Positions 9,301 through 17,444 of a DNA stretch of 64,000 nucleotides are shown piece by piece. This DNA comes from Vibrio sp. 10N.286.49.B3. Lineage in GTDB: Bacteria > Pseudomonadota > Gammaproteobacteria > Enterobacterales > Vibrionaceae. Where the stretch lies: contig NZ_MCUV01000004.1 in assembly GCF_002873395.1 (NCBI RefSeq), positions 1 through 64,000 on the forward strand, read 5' to 3'. A program made the translations under genes and the position numbers. How positions within the stretch are numbered: position 1 is the first letter of the stretch; each line of letters starts with the position of its first letter. The notes below the pieces were generated by a model. The model saw only the letters and a list, made by a program, of their open reading frames with translations. It was not told the DNA's origin and made no database searches.

Positions 9301-10962
9301 ATGGTTGTATTTACTTAACTTATTATCCACCAGATTCTTAATAAGATTATCAGCTCTTTGTAATAATTTTTCATCTAATGAAAAGTCATAATTATTAAAA
9401 ATATCCTCTAAATCAGAAGAAGAGCGCGAATCAAAGTATAAAGTCCCACTTTTATCTAGCACAAGAGAAGCTGGTAATTCATGATCAAATCCCAAGCCAA
9501 TTGAATGAAAAAATCCATCCTCCATTCTATATAAGCTTACTCCCCTCTCCTTAGCTAAAGTAGTAAATTCAGGGTCTTCATTATAACCCCAAATAATGAT
9601 TCTATGATTTATTGAATCTCCATCTATCTTAGCAAAAACTTTTTTCGCTGACATGCTGAATTTATAAAAAACCCAATCATATTCTGGGTATTTATTTTCT
9701 ATATACTTTCTTTTCCAGTCATTAATTAATATACCATGTGCTACTGGTTTTCTTTTCACTTCAATTAATGAGTGGTTTGAATTGTTTTTTTCAATAAGGT
9801 AGTGCATATTGACTAAAACATCTTTTAATTTTATTCTTTCCGGTAAGAATGGATCAAAATAATCAGGGTATAATATATAAGCACCAGCAAAAACTTCTTC
9901 TACTGTCAATGTTCTAGTGCGTCTTGGGTTATATTGTAGATCTTGAGTCAATCCCCATCCACTATAAAATGGGCAGCCCATTGTTGTAACTTTTATGCCT
10001 CGAAGAAGTGCTTCAAAACCTGCCAATGACGTTATAGTATAAAGTTCATCAATTGAATCAAATGAATCAACTAAAGACAATGGCTCTGTAACTACATAAG
10101 CAAATTGGCTAATAACATCAAGCGAAGTTACTACTTCTCTCTTCCCTGCAAGCGTATCAGGATGAGGTTTAAAGAATATTTGAGCATCTGGGTGATCTTT
10201 ACGGGCTTGAGAAACTAATGCACCATTATTCAATTTCCTATCTGCACCATATTTAATAGATGCATCACTTTCTACTTGTCCAATAACTAATATTCGCTTT
10301 ACACCCTCAACTGCTGAGCAATATTTAGCATATATTTCTTCTGCAGATTTCCTTTCAATATGATTATATTTACTAACACCATTATTTAAAAGTAAATTCA
10401 ATGACTCTCTAGCATTCGCCATTAATTCCTTATCACCACTAAAGTCATAAGTATTTAAAATATTCTCTAAATCAGAAGAAGAGCGAGAATCAAAGTATAA
10501 AGTCCCACTTTTATCTAGCACAAGAGAAGCTGGTAATTCATGATTTGCTCCTAACCCAATTGAACGAACGAAACCATCTTCCATCCTATATAGTTTAACT
10601 CCTTTCGCCTTAGCTAAGGTAGTAAAGTCAGAAATTTCATTATAACCCCAAACAATAATCCTATGCTTTGTTAAGTCCCCACACATTTCATCAAAAACTA
10701 TTTTTGCTGATGTTTTAAATGGATAGAATATCCATTGATATTCAGGGTATTTCTCTTCAATATAAGCCCTCTTCCAGTGGTTTATACGTATACCATGAGC
10801 TATAGGACGAGAACTAGAATTAATTAGTTTGGCATTATTTCTTTTTCTTACACATTTCATTATAAAGGAATGGGATAAGAAACCTTTAAATATTGAAGTG
10901 TACTTTAATATTACATCTTTAGGTTTAAATATTACTGTTTTTATTTTTGATTGAATACTCAT
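6316..10962 (-). CDS. Multi-domain capsule glycosyltransferase: three KpsC-type modules, helical linker and a GT29 domain
   Basis: A 1548-residue protein more than twice the length of ordinary KpsC (about 675). Module 1 (about 51-390) and module 2 (about 403-740) are close copies of a KpsC-type beta-Kdo transferase unit. Each has YRMEDGF, GQVE/GQIE, KPHPD, TSLAGFEALLRG and CPFYSGWGLT. Residues 760-945 look like TPR-type helices. Residues 980-1165 match the GT29 sialyltransferase fold: an L motif (CIVGNAPNEIG, DYGSKVDVW), an S motif (CPPTSGLMMCYSL at 1094-1106) and the HX4E motif at H1146-E1151. Residues 1215-1540 form a third KpsC-like module with the variant VIDQTEND. No signal peptide or clear membrane segment is present. 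It is the last gene of the kps operon, 12 bp after kpsF. By family it should use CMP-Kdo or similar CMP-sugars. A polymerase role is inferred. Confidence 0.85.
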   Translation of the reverse strand: MSIQSKIKTVIFKPKDVILKYTSIFKGFLSHSFIMKCVRKRNNAKLINSSSRPIAHGIRINHWKRAYIEEKYPEYQWIFYPFKTSAKIVFDEMCGDLTKHRIIVWGYNEISDFTTLAKAKGVKLYRMEDGFVRSIGLGANHELPASLVLDKSGTLYFDSRSSSDLENILNTYDFSGDKELMANARESLNLLLNNGVSKYNHIERKSAEEIYAKYCSAVEGVKRILVIGQVESDASIKYGADRKLNNGALVSQARKDHPDAQIFFKPHPDTLAGKREVVTSLDVISQFAYVVTEPLSLVDSFDSIDELYTITSLAGFEALLRGIKVTTMGCPFYSGWGLTQDLQYNPRRTRTLTVEEVFAGAYILYPDYFDPFLPERIKLKDVLVNMHYLIEKNNSNHSLIEVKRKPVAHGILINDWKRKYIENKYPEYDWVFYKFSMSAKKVFAKIDGDSINHRIIIWGYNEDPEFTTLAKERGVSLYRMEDGFFHSIGLGFDHELPASLVLDKSGTLYFDSRSSSDLEDIFNNYDFSLDEKLLQRADNLIKNLVDNKLSKYNHSNSVNIEDIYGAKTKHRVLVIGQIENNTSIKYGCEDNLTNNDLINIAVLENPDSQILYKPHPDVINNKRKAISVHNKLKHICEVIECDIPLSESLTTIDHVYTITSLAGFEALLRGTKVTTLGCPFYSGWGLTDDRQSNIRRKRELSIQELVAGAYILYPKYFDPYKKEYITVEECIELLIRMKKVSNNSCKNNSKDFVRTDRYDNIVQCLRNLLIYEGIEDDINTLNLIKGSNEYFEVNELLLSSKGEYKELISLLDEKMIIQGATSQAYYLRAQYRLKLGELTMSTANDFKRSLSLDPTFNHRYYAYFYFMWEAFNLSEDILKQIKNVLASCSSEQKKSKAYGNLSLLYASMLSEIGKISESNLFYKKALTTNVNGKNFLPLRYKLSKASNVAKNLITDSEDKGFSKVLSEQNKFEELVLKANGSVCIVGNAPNEIGKKKGSLIDSTSLVIRFNSYSTDYPHCQDYGSKVDVWVRMPFHPYVKNNIDPNLKLIIFSGSNRINRPYPDWESMFGYVDESISLSFFNKNHFYELQSKLGCPPTSGLMMCYSLYKLIGPLHPHHYYGVSFSEQSDIDEVYHCSDSSAYAGIRHNWSNEKKIFDEICFKPGSDIITPQSFLMKKESLEKRIGNNINTISTHSCTEANNEFSIEKINGSNPLICTSKVLQQYDFNSNNAEFISPALLDNHLKNLKSEMDFKPCILGFGRSPTGIAAKNHALNYNGDYILVEYGFISSMNLPSDKKFNFSLILDDIGIFYDTTSPSRIESILNSSQEILSIDKIVHAKRMIDKIVDNNITKYNNSPDIILERKKTSHRILVIDQTENDNSIIYGQCESYSFTDMVEFALSQTDSEVILKLHPETVAGAKGGNLNAISHLLSNDKLTIIDQQCNVISLIKQVDEVYVMTSGVGFEALLAKKSVRCFGVPFYSGWGLTHDMVKMDNPRRDISIESLFAGFYFNYTMFFHPETHQRCEIDDCIEWIIENKPEYPVINLATR
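9406..9485. repeat. 80-bp direct repeat, copy A (inside module 2)
   Basis: This stretch matches 10465-10544 at 79 of 80 positions; the only difference is C for A inside the GCG(C/A)GAA part. It encodes the segment around ASLVLDKSGTLYFDSRSSS in both KpsC-type modules, while the flanking sequence of the two modules is clearly more diverged. Confidence 0.9.
10465..10544. repeat. 80-bp direct repeat, copy B (inside module 1)
   Basis: Partner of the repeat at 9406-9485, same orientation, 1059 bp away. Near identity at DNA level within a diverged duplication points to recent gene conversion or a recent partial duplication. Recombination between the copies would delete exactly 353 codons and leave a single in-frame module. 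Confidence 0.9.
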
Positions 10963-10974
10963 CCTTGATTTACC

Positions 10975-11967
10975 TTAATATAATGTATTAATTTGAATTA
11001 AACCTGTAACACTTTCAGAACTATTAAGTACAATAAGCGTCGATATATCATTGCTTTTCATTATTTCTTCAGCTTCATTTAGCATTTTACTTTCTAAACA
11101 CGTTTTAGGTGACTGGCTCATCACACTCTTCGCTATTAATTCACTTAATGGTTTATCTGAAACCAATGAACGACGTAAATCACCATCTGTAATAATACCG
11201 ACAAGATTGTTATCTTGGAGAACAATGGCAACACCTTTGCGTCCTTCGTTCATCTTAACAATAACATCCGTCATTTTATCTTCAGCATTAACAAGCGGTA
11301 AATTATTGCTTGTCATTACATCTTTAACTTTCGTTAATAAACGCTTACCTAGTGAACCACCTGGGTGGAAGCGTGCAAAATCATTAGGTTCGAATTGACG
11401 CATTTCCATTAGTGCTACAGCTAAAGCGTCACCAACGGCAATCGTTAATGTTGTTGATGTCGTTGGTGCTAAGTTATTAGGGCAAGCTTCTTTATCCATG
11501 ACTAACTGCAATGTAGCGTCACTATTTTTGCTCAGCGTTGAGGTTGTCTTACCCGTAATCGCAATGGTTTTATTACCAAAAGAACGTAGAGAAGGGATAA
11601 GTTGAAGAACCTCATCAGTCTCACCACTATTAGAAATCAAAATAATGACATCTTCTTTAGTAATCATCCCTAAGTCGCCATGGAATGCTTCACTAGGATG
11701 TAAGAAAAAAGCTGGGGTGCCAGTCGATGCTAGTGTTGCCGCAATTTTAGTCCCTACATGGCCAGACTTACCCATGCCACAGATAATAACATGACCTTTA
11801 CAGTTAAACATAAAGTCTAACGCTTTAAGATATTCTTCATTATCAATATTACTAGCCATAATATTGAGTGCATCGGCTTGCTGTGAGTATGTATTTTTGA
11901 TGGAGCATACCGAAAACTCTTTTTTTTCATTTGACGTATAGTAAGTAGCAATATCTAAGTTTTTCAT
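10975..11967 (-). CDS. kpsF: Arabinose-5-phosphate isomerase
   Basis: A 330-residue cytosolic enzyme converting ribulose-5-phosphate to arabinose-5-phosphate, the committed precursor of Kdo. The N-terminal SIS domain (about residues 40-180) has CGMGKSGHVG and SNSGETDE. The linker carries HPGGSLGKRLL, and two CBS domains fill about 215-330. The length matches KdsD/KpsF. It lies 13 bp after kpsE and 12 bp before the multi-domain transferase, as expected for the capsule-linked paralogue KpsF rather than the housekeeping KdsD. Together with kdsA and kdsB downstream it makes the region self-sufficient for CMP-Kdo. Confidence 0.93.
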   Translation of the reverse strand: MKNLDIATYYTSNEKKEFSVCSIKNTYSQQADALNIMASNIDNEEYLKALDFMFNCKGHVIICGMGKSGHVGTKIAATLASTGTPAFFLHPSEAFHGDLGMITKEDVIILISNSGETDEVLQLIPSLRSFGNKTIAITGKTTSTLSKNSDATLQLVMDKEACPNNLAPTTSTTLTIAVGDALAVALMEMRQFEPNDFARFHPGGSLGKRLLTKVKDVMTSNNLPLVNAEDKMTDVIVKMNEGRKGVAIVLQDNNLVGIITDGDLRRSLVSDKPLSELIAKSVMSQSPKTCLESKMLNEAEEIMKSNDISTLIVLNSSESVTGLIQINTLY

Positions 11968-11980
11968 TGTTATTCTCAGT

Positions 11981-13072
11981 TTATTTTAATTCATTAATTG
12001 TGGCAAAAACTATTTTCATGGTCCCGGAAAAAATTATTAGTAGTAAAGCAAGTAATGAAATATTGTAAAATACTTCCGGATATTTGTTTTTTTCAGGTAC
12101 TTTTGCTTGGTCAACAACAATTAGGAACTTTAACTGTCTATAAGCTTCTATGCGGGATTTTTCCATTGAAACCGTTGATGATGTAAATGATCTTATTGCC
12201 AGTTCTAAATCTATTTTTAGATTAGCAAACTCACTCAATACATTATTTATTGACTCTGAAGATTGTGAATCTGTTAATCGTGATTTTTCTTTTATCAACT
12301 GAGACTTTAAAGAGTTTAATTCATTCTTTACCGCTAACACTTGTGGTGCACTATCTGCCATCAAAGCTTGTAATGCTGTCAACTCAGTATTTTTTTTCGC
12401 TATTTCCCCTTCAATGGAATATGAAATTTGGCTTAATGCCATACTCTCCGTCTCAGGATCAAGTAAGTTATGTTTATTCTGAAAATCATTAATACTCTTC
12501 TGAGCACTTTGTAACCTAACTTCTACCTCTTGGTGTTCTTTTTTTATAAATGTTAGTTGCGCTTCAGCAAGTTGATGTCCGATATTATTGATAAACCATT
12601 CCGATCTTTCTGAGATGGCATTAACAATTTCATAAGATAGTATAGGTTCAAAAGCTTGGGCATAAACACTAATAGTTGATGACTTCTCGTCTATCTCAAT
12701 AGTTAATAACTGTTGGTAATATTGATAAAAATCTTCATAGGAACTATCTTTACTCAAACGACTAAAAATATCATACTGATTATCAGTATAGTGTTCTTTT
12801 ATGCTTAGATTGTCTTCTAGATAGTTAAGCATATCACTAGAATGTATATAAGACTGAACCAACTGAATATCTTGACTATTATTTGCAACTCCTAAACCGC
12901 TCAACAGTGCCATACTAGGATCCATGGTTGACATCCCGTCTGGTTGTTGAATGGTTAATTGTACTTTAGATTCATACCTTGGACTTGCTAATAAAAGTTG
13001 ATATATAGAAAATATAACTAAAGGTACAACTATAATAAGAAGGAAAATTTTTTTCTTGATATATTTAATCAT
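11981..13072 (-). CDS. kpsE: Capsule export inner-membrane/periplasmic protein
   Basis: A 363-residue polysaccharide co-polymerase of the KpsE/CtrB type, expected to bridge the KpsM transporter and the outer-membrane KpsD channel. An N-terminal membrane segment (about residues 6-27, rich in LLIIVVP) is followed by a long periplasmic part with coiled-coil stretches. A second membrane segment lies at the C-terminus. There is no kinase domain. I chose the ATG at 13072, 8 bp after the kpsM stop. A longer reading begins inside kpsM and adds residues that do not fit the family. It sits in the order kpsM-kpsE-kpsF. Confidence 0.85.
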   Translation of the reverse strand: MIKYIKKKIFLLIIVVPLVIFSIYQLLLASPRYESKVQLTIQQPDGMSTMDPSMALLSGLGVANNSQDIQLVQSYIHSSDMLNYLEDNLSIKEHYTDNQYDIFSRLSKDSSYEDFYQYYQQLLTIEIDEKSSTISVYAQAFEPILSYEIVNAISERSEWFINNIGHQLAEAQLTFIKKEHQEVEVRLQSAQKSINDFQNKHNLLDPETESMALSQISYSIEGEIAKKNTELTALQALMADSAPQVLAVKNELNSLKSQLIKEKSRLTDSQSSESINNVLSEFANLKIDLELAIRSFTSSTVSMEKSRIEAYRQLKFLIVVDQAKVPEKNKYPEVFYNISLLALLLIIFSGTMKIVFATINELK

Positions 13073-13079
13073 TGTATAT

Positions 13080-13865
13080 CTATCTGTTGATTGCATGTTT
13101 CCACGTAGCATGATAACAGCATAAGGAAAAGAAAAAGAAAATAAGCGTGACAAAGTTTAGGTACATAATATCTAAACCATCAATACTATAAGTTGAATAA
13201 GCAAAGTGTCGAGAGTACTCTATCGCATGTAAAATGGGATTCCATGTGAAGTACTTCCATAACTCTGGGGGAATATCCTGCAGACTAAAAAATGCTCCCG
13301 ATATAAAAATCAACGGCCTGAGTAGTAAAGTCCTTACTTTATTAACCTCTGGAATATAACAAATAATTAAAGATAGCAGTAACCCAATACTTGTAGCTAA
13401 GATCCAAATTTGGAAAAAGCAAAACATGACACCTAGTAAATTACTTATGCTTATTTCAACCCTAAGAAAGTAGGCAATAATAAAGATACAGATAACAACA
13501 ACAATTCGGCTTAACAACTCAAATAAAGCTATTGCAATCACAGCACTGATAGGTTGAACTTGTCTAAAGGCAAAGAGTGGTTTACTCGAATTAATGGAAG
13601 AAGAAATTACACTTAATGTTTCCATGAAAAATCGAATTAACAGTATTCCATAGACCATAAAGAAGAATGTGGGCAAGGTATGGGTTTCCCCACCATCAAT
13701 ACTCCCCCTGATTAAAGTTAACACCATTATAAATATTAATGGTGAAACTACTGACCAACTTACTCCCAATTTATCATTAAATTTACTACGAATTTGTCGA
13801 ACAAAGATAGCAAATATGACATCTTTCCAAACGGCAAGTATTGATCTCTTTCTTACTGAACCCAT
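13080..13865 (-). CDS. kpsM: Capsule ABC transporter permease
   Basis: A 261-residue ABC-2-type permease moving lipid-linked capsule polysaccharide across the inner membrane. About six hydrophobic segments are visible. The N-terminus (IFVRQIRSKF) and C-terminal region (NPILHAIEYSRHFAYS) are typical of KpsM/CtrC. It starts 5 bp after the kpsS-like stop and ends 8 bp before kpsE. Its partner ATPase KpsT, normally the neighbouring gene, is not found here or elsewhere in the window. The transporter must use an ATPase encoded further left or elsewhere. Confidence 0.9.
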   Translation of the reverse strand: MGSVRKRSILAVWKDVIFAIFVRQIRSKFNDKLGVSWSVVSPLIFIMVLTLIRGSIDGGETHTLPTFFFMVYGILLIRFFMETLSVISSSINSSKPLFAFRQVQPISAVIAIALFELLSRIVVVICIFIIAYFLRVEISISNLLGVMFCFFQIWILATSIGLLLSLIICYIPEVNKVRTLLLRPLIFISGAFFSLQDIPPELWKYFTWNPILHAIEYSRHFAYSTYSIDGLDIMYLNFVTLIFFFFSLCCYHATWKHAINR

Positions 13866-13870
13866 TAATT

Positions 13871-15094
13871 TTATACCAATAATTGATTTAGCTTATTTTC
13901 TAATAATTCACTTTTGTATGAATAACCAGCACCATAAACTAAGTAATTTTTTTTAAGTTTATTTAAATACTCTTTCCTTAATGCTATATCTTGTTTTTCT
14001 AATAAAGAAATGTCACTAATGGAACTATGTGTTGCTATGTTTTTATATTTATACGATGAGTCACCAATAATATACAATGGCGTTGCAGTGGATAACACGG
14101 TAATAATTGCACTTGAGTTAATTGAAATAACTAGCTTTACTTCTTTTGCTAACTGCTTAACACTACCTGATACTAAATTAGATGAAGGCTTTATTTGATA
14201 TCCACTATCATCTAATGGGTGCTTCTTTATTAATAAATTCAGGTTGTTAATGGTACAGAAATGCTCTACTTTATCTATCAAATCTTGATTTGAGAAAAAT
14301 GAACTATACATTAAAAATTGTGAATCTGACTCTAACTGTAAGAGTAACAATACACTTTTAGTATTAACTTCTACATCATCAAAATTTTGTTTATAGCGTA
14401 TGTTTAAGGTCCTTCTAAGATATTTCCTAATGCTATACCCATTATGCATGTAGCTTAGTATTCCTTTCGATGCTAGTTTTTTTTCTATAAAGAACAGACT
14501 AAGAAACAAACAAAAGAAAGCTTTAGATTTACGAGAATCATGCCCATGCTTAACTCGGAAAGGCGCTGATGATGCCACTTCTTTATCCAAAAGACCCACA
14601 TTTGCTGTGGCATTAACGCCTTGGTTATCAATCACCGTAGTATTTGGCCTAATTAAGCCCTGCTCCGTGACTAAATATTGTATCTCTAATTCTTTACACA
14701 ACATAACAGCAATAGCATGATACCAGCGAGTATCATTGTGTAAGACAACGAGGTTCACACCTTTAGTAGTAATAAACTCTTTTAAGCCAAGATAAAATTT
14801 AGCCATATAGTTGAGTTCAGAAGCAGTTAACCTCCTACCTTCTACTTTTTTGGCATAAGCATGGTGATAAGTAGAGAGTGACGTAATTTTATTTAATAGA
14901 CCTTCATCAACTGGGGCTTTTACAGAGTTAATCAGAGATGTCGCTAAAGTCATTTTAAACGTTGGTAAGTAAATTCTCTTCGAGCGACATGATGTAACGG
15001 CATACTTCTTTTTTGCTACGATATCAGCAATATGTTCATGTAACGGTGAGTACATTGGATCTAAAGAAAGTAACGTATAATCTTTCTTCATCAC
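13871..15094 (-). CDS. kpsS: KpsS-like capsule polysaccharide (Kdo-linker) transferase
   Basis: A 407-residue protein of the Capsule_synth family. The motifs HNDTRWYHA at 119-127 and EQGLIRPNTTVID at 144-156, followed by GVNA, match the KpsS core. KKHPLDDSG and a serine-rich loop (INSSAIIT) provide the CMP-sugar site expected in this fold. In known systems KpsS adds the first beta-Kdo to phosphatidylglycerol and KpsC extends it. Its stop lies 5 bp before kpsM and its start abuts the kpsD stop at 15094. Sequence similarity to classical KpsS is moderate, so a different Kdo transferase role is possible. Confidence 0.75.
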   Translation of the reverse strand: MMKKDYTLLSLDPMYSPLHEHIADIVAKKKYAVTSCRSKRIYLPTFKMTLATSLINSVKAPVDEGLLNKITSLSTYHHAYAKKVEGRRLTASELNYMAKFYLGLKEFITTKGVNLVVLHNDTRWYHAIAVMLCKELEIQYLVTEQGLIRPNTTVIDNQGVNATANVGLLDKEVASSAPFRVKHGHDSRKSKAFFCLFLSLFFIEKKLASKGILSYMHNGYSIRKYLRRTLNIRYKQNFDDVEVNTKSVLLLLQLESDSQFLMYSSFFSNQDLIDKVEHFCTINNLNLLIKKHPLDDSGYQIKPSSNLVSGSVKQLAKEVKLVISINSSAIITVLSTATPLYIIGDSSYKYKNIATHSSISDISLLEKQDIALRKEYLNKLKKNYLVYGAGYSYKSELLENKLNQLLV

Positions 15095-16866
15095 TAATTA
15101 ACCACCACATTCGCTGCAATGGCGATTTGATAGATGATTTGAGTAATATCTTTAATCGATTGCATGGTTTTGGTATCCACTTTAGGTAGTACTAAAATTT
15201 GGTCACCTTTGGCAATAGGTTGCTTGCTGGCAAATTCGACCAAACCATTCGCACGTACAATGGCAATACGGGTATCTTCAGCGCGATCGGTAAAACCACC
15301 TGCCCATGCAATGTAATCATCCACGCTGGCATCAGGGTTAAACACCACGGCTTGCGGCATTAATACTTCACCCGCGATTTGCACTAAGTCGGTTTTGTAT
15401 GGGATCACGACTTTATCGCCCTGCTCTAGACGAATATTAGCAATGTTACCGGCATCAGACACAATCACTTTACCGAGTGGCTCAACCTTGCGCGCACGTT
15501 CAGTAAACTGCATCACCATTTCCGCTTCTTTAGCACGAATTGCTGCTTCACCATCAGAAGAAGCAGGTGCAGTAAAGACACTGCGCTCTAATCGATCAAG
15601 AGACTCATTGAGCATCTCTTTTTGCTTTTGCGCCACACTATCACGCAGGATATAAATCGACTGGTAATCTGTTAACTGCGGCTCAATGGGAATATGACTA
15701 AGCAGGTCATGTAAACGCGTGGTTTTATTCACAGCAAAATACGATGGGCCTAGATAGCTACCCATGAGCTGCACATCAATAACCTGTGCGTGTAAATCAT
15801 CATTAAAAATCACTTTATCGCCATCTTGCAGCGTAAAGTTCAAGAAATCATTATATGGCATATAAAGCGAGAACGGCCCAGACTCACGGTTACCAATAAT
15901 ACCGACATGGCTCACTTTCGCTAACGGACGAGAGTATTGCGTTAATTCCGTGCCCGTTGCCGCCGCATCGTTTTCTAACTCAAAGCGGAATGGATTTCTT
16001 ACCCCACCAGACACGGTAATCGCCGCTTGCTGAGGTTTCACTAAAATCACATCACCATCTTTAAAGCTCACCTCTGGCATCGTACCAAGGCGAATAAAGT
16101 CATACAGATCAATATCAGCAACAATCTTATTATTACGCAGCACCTGAATCGCACGGTAACTGCCTCGCTCTGGATCAATGCCCCCAGCGCGCTTTAAATA
16201 ATACAACACACTATCTGATGCCATACCTGCATATTGACCAGGGCGAATAACCGGCCCAGAAAGATAAATACTCACAGGTGTTGAAGTCAGAAGGTTAACG
16301 TACACATTGACGTTATTGGTGTAGATCGTTTTAATCTTTGAGGTCACAAAACCGTTAACTTCACTGGCTCGTAACCCTTGAACCTTGATTGGTCCAATTT
16401 CAGGAATAAAAATATTACCTTGGTTATCAACGGTCGCGACATTGGAGTAGTTCACCGCACCCCATAACCAAATATTAATTTTATCACCGGCAGCAATCAG
16501 ATAATTATCGTTTAAGCCATCACTACGCTCAGTTTCATAACCACCAGCAAACAAGTTAGCACCATATGGCGGTGGGTACGCTTCGCCACTCGAAGGCAAT
16601 AACTGGCGAACATCAGTCTCACCTGGCAGCAGTAAATTATTACGATTCTCTGCGCTATATGACCCTTGTGACAATGCCTCGTTTGGGCTTAATGCCGTAG
16701 GTGGAACATTCGCACCACTGGTTGCAACAGAACTAGCAGGCAGAGCGTAAGAGCTTGCATTACCTGATTGCTGAGCTAAAAGCGGATTAGCAGAGACAGA
16801 AAAAGTCGCAGCTTGCGTAATAACAGCCACTAAACCGGACCAAAGAGATAAACGAAGAATTTTCAT
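15094..16866 (-). CDS. kpsD: Outer-membrane polysaccharide export protein
   Basis: A 590-residue secreted protein with an N-terminal signal peptide ending near FSVSA and no lipobox cysteine. It contains a polysaccharide-export domain (GDKINIWLWGAVNYS, then VDNQGNIFIPEIGPIKVQG) followed by several SLBB-type beta-grasp repeats. This architecture and length fit KpsD/BexD-type channels of ABC-dependent capsules rather than Wza. It follows the small lipoprotein gene by 6 bp. The window also encodes a separate Wza, so two outer-membrane export channels are present. Confidence 0.88.
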   Translation of the reverse strand: MKILRLSLWSGLVAVITQAATFSVSANPLLAQQSGNASSYALPASSVATSGANVPPTALSPNEALSQGSYSAENRNNLLLPGETDVRQLLPSSGEAYPPPYGANLFAGGYETERSDGLNDNYLIAAGDKINIWLWGAVNYSNVATVDNQGNIFIPEIGPIKVQGLRASEVNGFVTSKIKTIYTNNVNVYVNLLTSTPVSIYLSGPVIRPGQYAGMASDSVLYYLKRAGGIDPERGSYRAIQVLRNNKIVADIDLYDFIRLGTMPEVSFKDGDVILVKPQQAAITVSGGVRNPFRFELENDAAATGTELTQYSRPLAKVSHVGIIGNRESGPFSLYMPYNDFLNFTLQDGDKVIFNDDLHAQVIDVQLMGSYLGPSYFAVNKTTRLHDLLSHIPIEPQLTDYQSIYILRDSVAQKQKEMLNESLDRLERSVFTAPASSDGEAAIRAKEAEMVMQFTERARKVEPLGKVIVSDAGNIANIRLEQGDKVVIPYKTDLVQIAGEVLMPQAVVFNPDASVDDYIAWAGGFTDRAEDTRIAIVRANGLVEFASKQPIAKGDQILVLPKVDTKTMQSIKDITQIIYQIAIAANVVVN

Positions 16867-16872
16867 AAAAGC

Positions 16873-17298
16873 CTACAGCTGAACTGAAGAAGAAGACTGG
16901 ATGATATTAGGCACGAGGAACCACGCACGCTCTAATAACTCATCGCTAGCAGGAATAGTCGTTAATTGCTGGTTTGTACATGCAACGCGAATCGATGGAC
17001 CTTGCTCAGAACCGTGTGCTGTCATAGAAACAGCATTCACTTTTGCGAAGGTTAGCTCGCGACAAGTGTGACCAAGGCTTGAGGTATAAAGCGGCCCCAT
17101 TTGAATACGATACTCAGGGTGGATCAGATCGACCTTTCGTCCATCTTCTAAATCTTGGCTATATTGCTGGGGTACTTGAATACCGAGTGGCTGAGTGCTT
17201 GGCTGCACTAAAGGTAAACTAGCTTCTACCTGCCTTGGCTGACTGCTACACCCTACTAAAAAAGCAAAAACCAGAGTCATATAAAATCGAGGTTGCAT
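16873..17298 (-). CDS. Small lipoprotein, first gene of the kps operon
   Basis: A 141-residue predicted lipoprotein with a short signal peptide and the lipobox LVGC (cysteine 17). The mature part has no family I can name. Two internal cysteines, besides the lipid-anchoring one, could form a disulfide. It starts 21 bp after the ops element and is separated from kpsD by 6 bp, so it is almost certainly part of the export operon. A role in KpsD assembly, like pilotins for other secretins and channels, is possible but is inference. Confidence 0.75.
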   Translation of the reverse strand: MQPRFYMTLVFAFLVGCSSQPRQVEASLPLVQPSTQPLGIQVPQQYSQDLEDGRKVDLIHPEYRIQMGPLYTSSLGHTCRELTFAKVNAVSMTAHGSEQGPSIRVACTNQQLTTIPASDELLERAWFLVPNIIQSSSSVQL

Positions 17299-17319
17299 GG
17301 TAAGTTATCCATATTTAGG

Positions 17320-17331
17320 CACGCTACCGCC
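17320..17331 (-). promoter_or_regulatory. ops element (RfaH recruitment site) of the kps operon
   Basis: The minus strand reads GGCGGTAGCGTG, identical to the classical ops sequence within JUMPstart leaders. It lies in the untranslated leader, 21 bp before the ATG of the first kps gene. RfaH recruited here would suppress Rho-dependent termination along the roughly 11-kb operon. Confidence 0.9.
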
Positions 17332-17438
17332 CATTGATATTAGCGAGAAATCAAACGTCGCAAGATGAAATACTGTAAGAAGTGAGGTAAAAAAATAAAC
17401 AAACGATTGCTTATCTCCTACCTATTGAAACCTCTAGG

Positions 17439-17444
17439 ATTATA
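17439..17444 (-). promoter_or_regulatory. Possible -10 box of the kps promoter
   Basis: The minus strand reads a perfect TATAAT about 107 bp before the ops element. A weak -35-like hexamer (TTTCAT) lies 16 bp upstream. Only the -10 is convincing. Confidence 0.35.

Noticed and set aside
11051-11398. A 115-codon plus-strand frame opposite kpsF
   Set aside because: It is antisense to the CBS domains of a clear kpsF.
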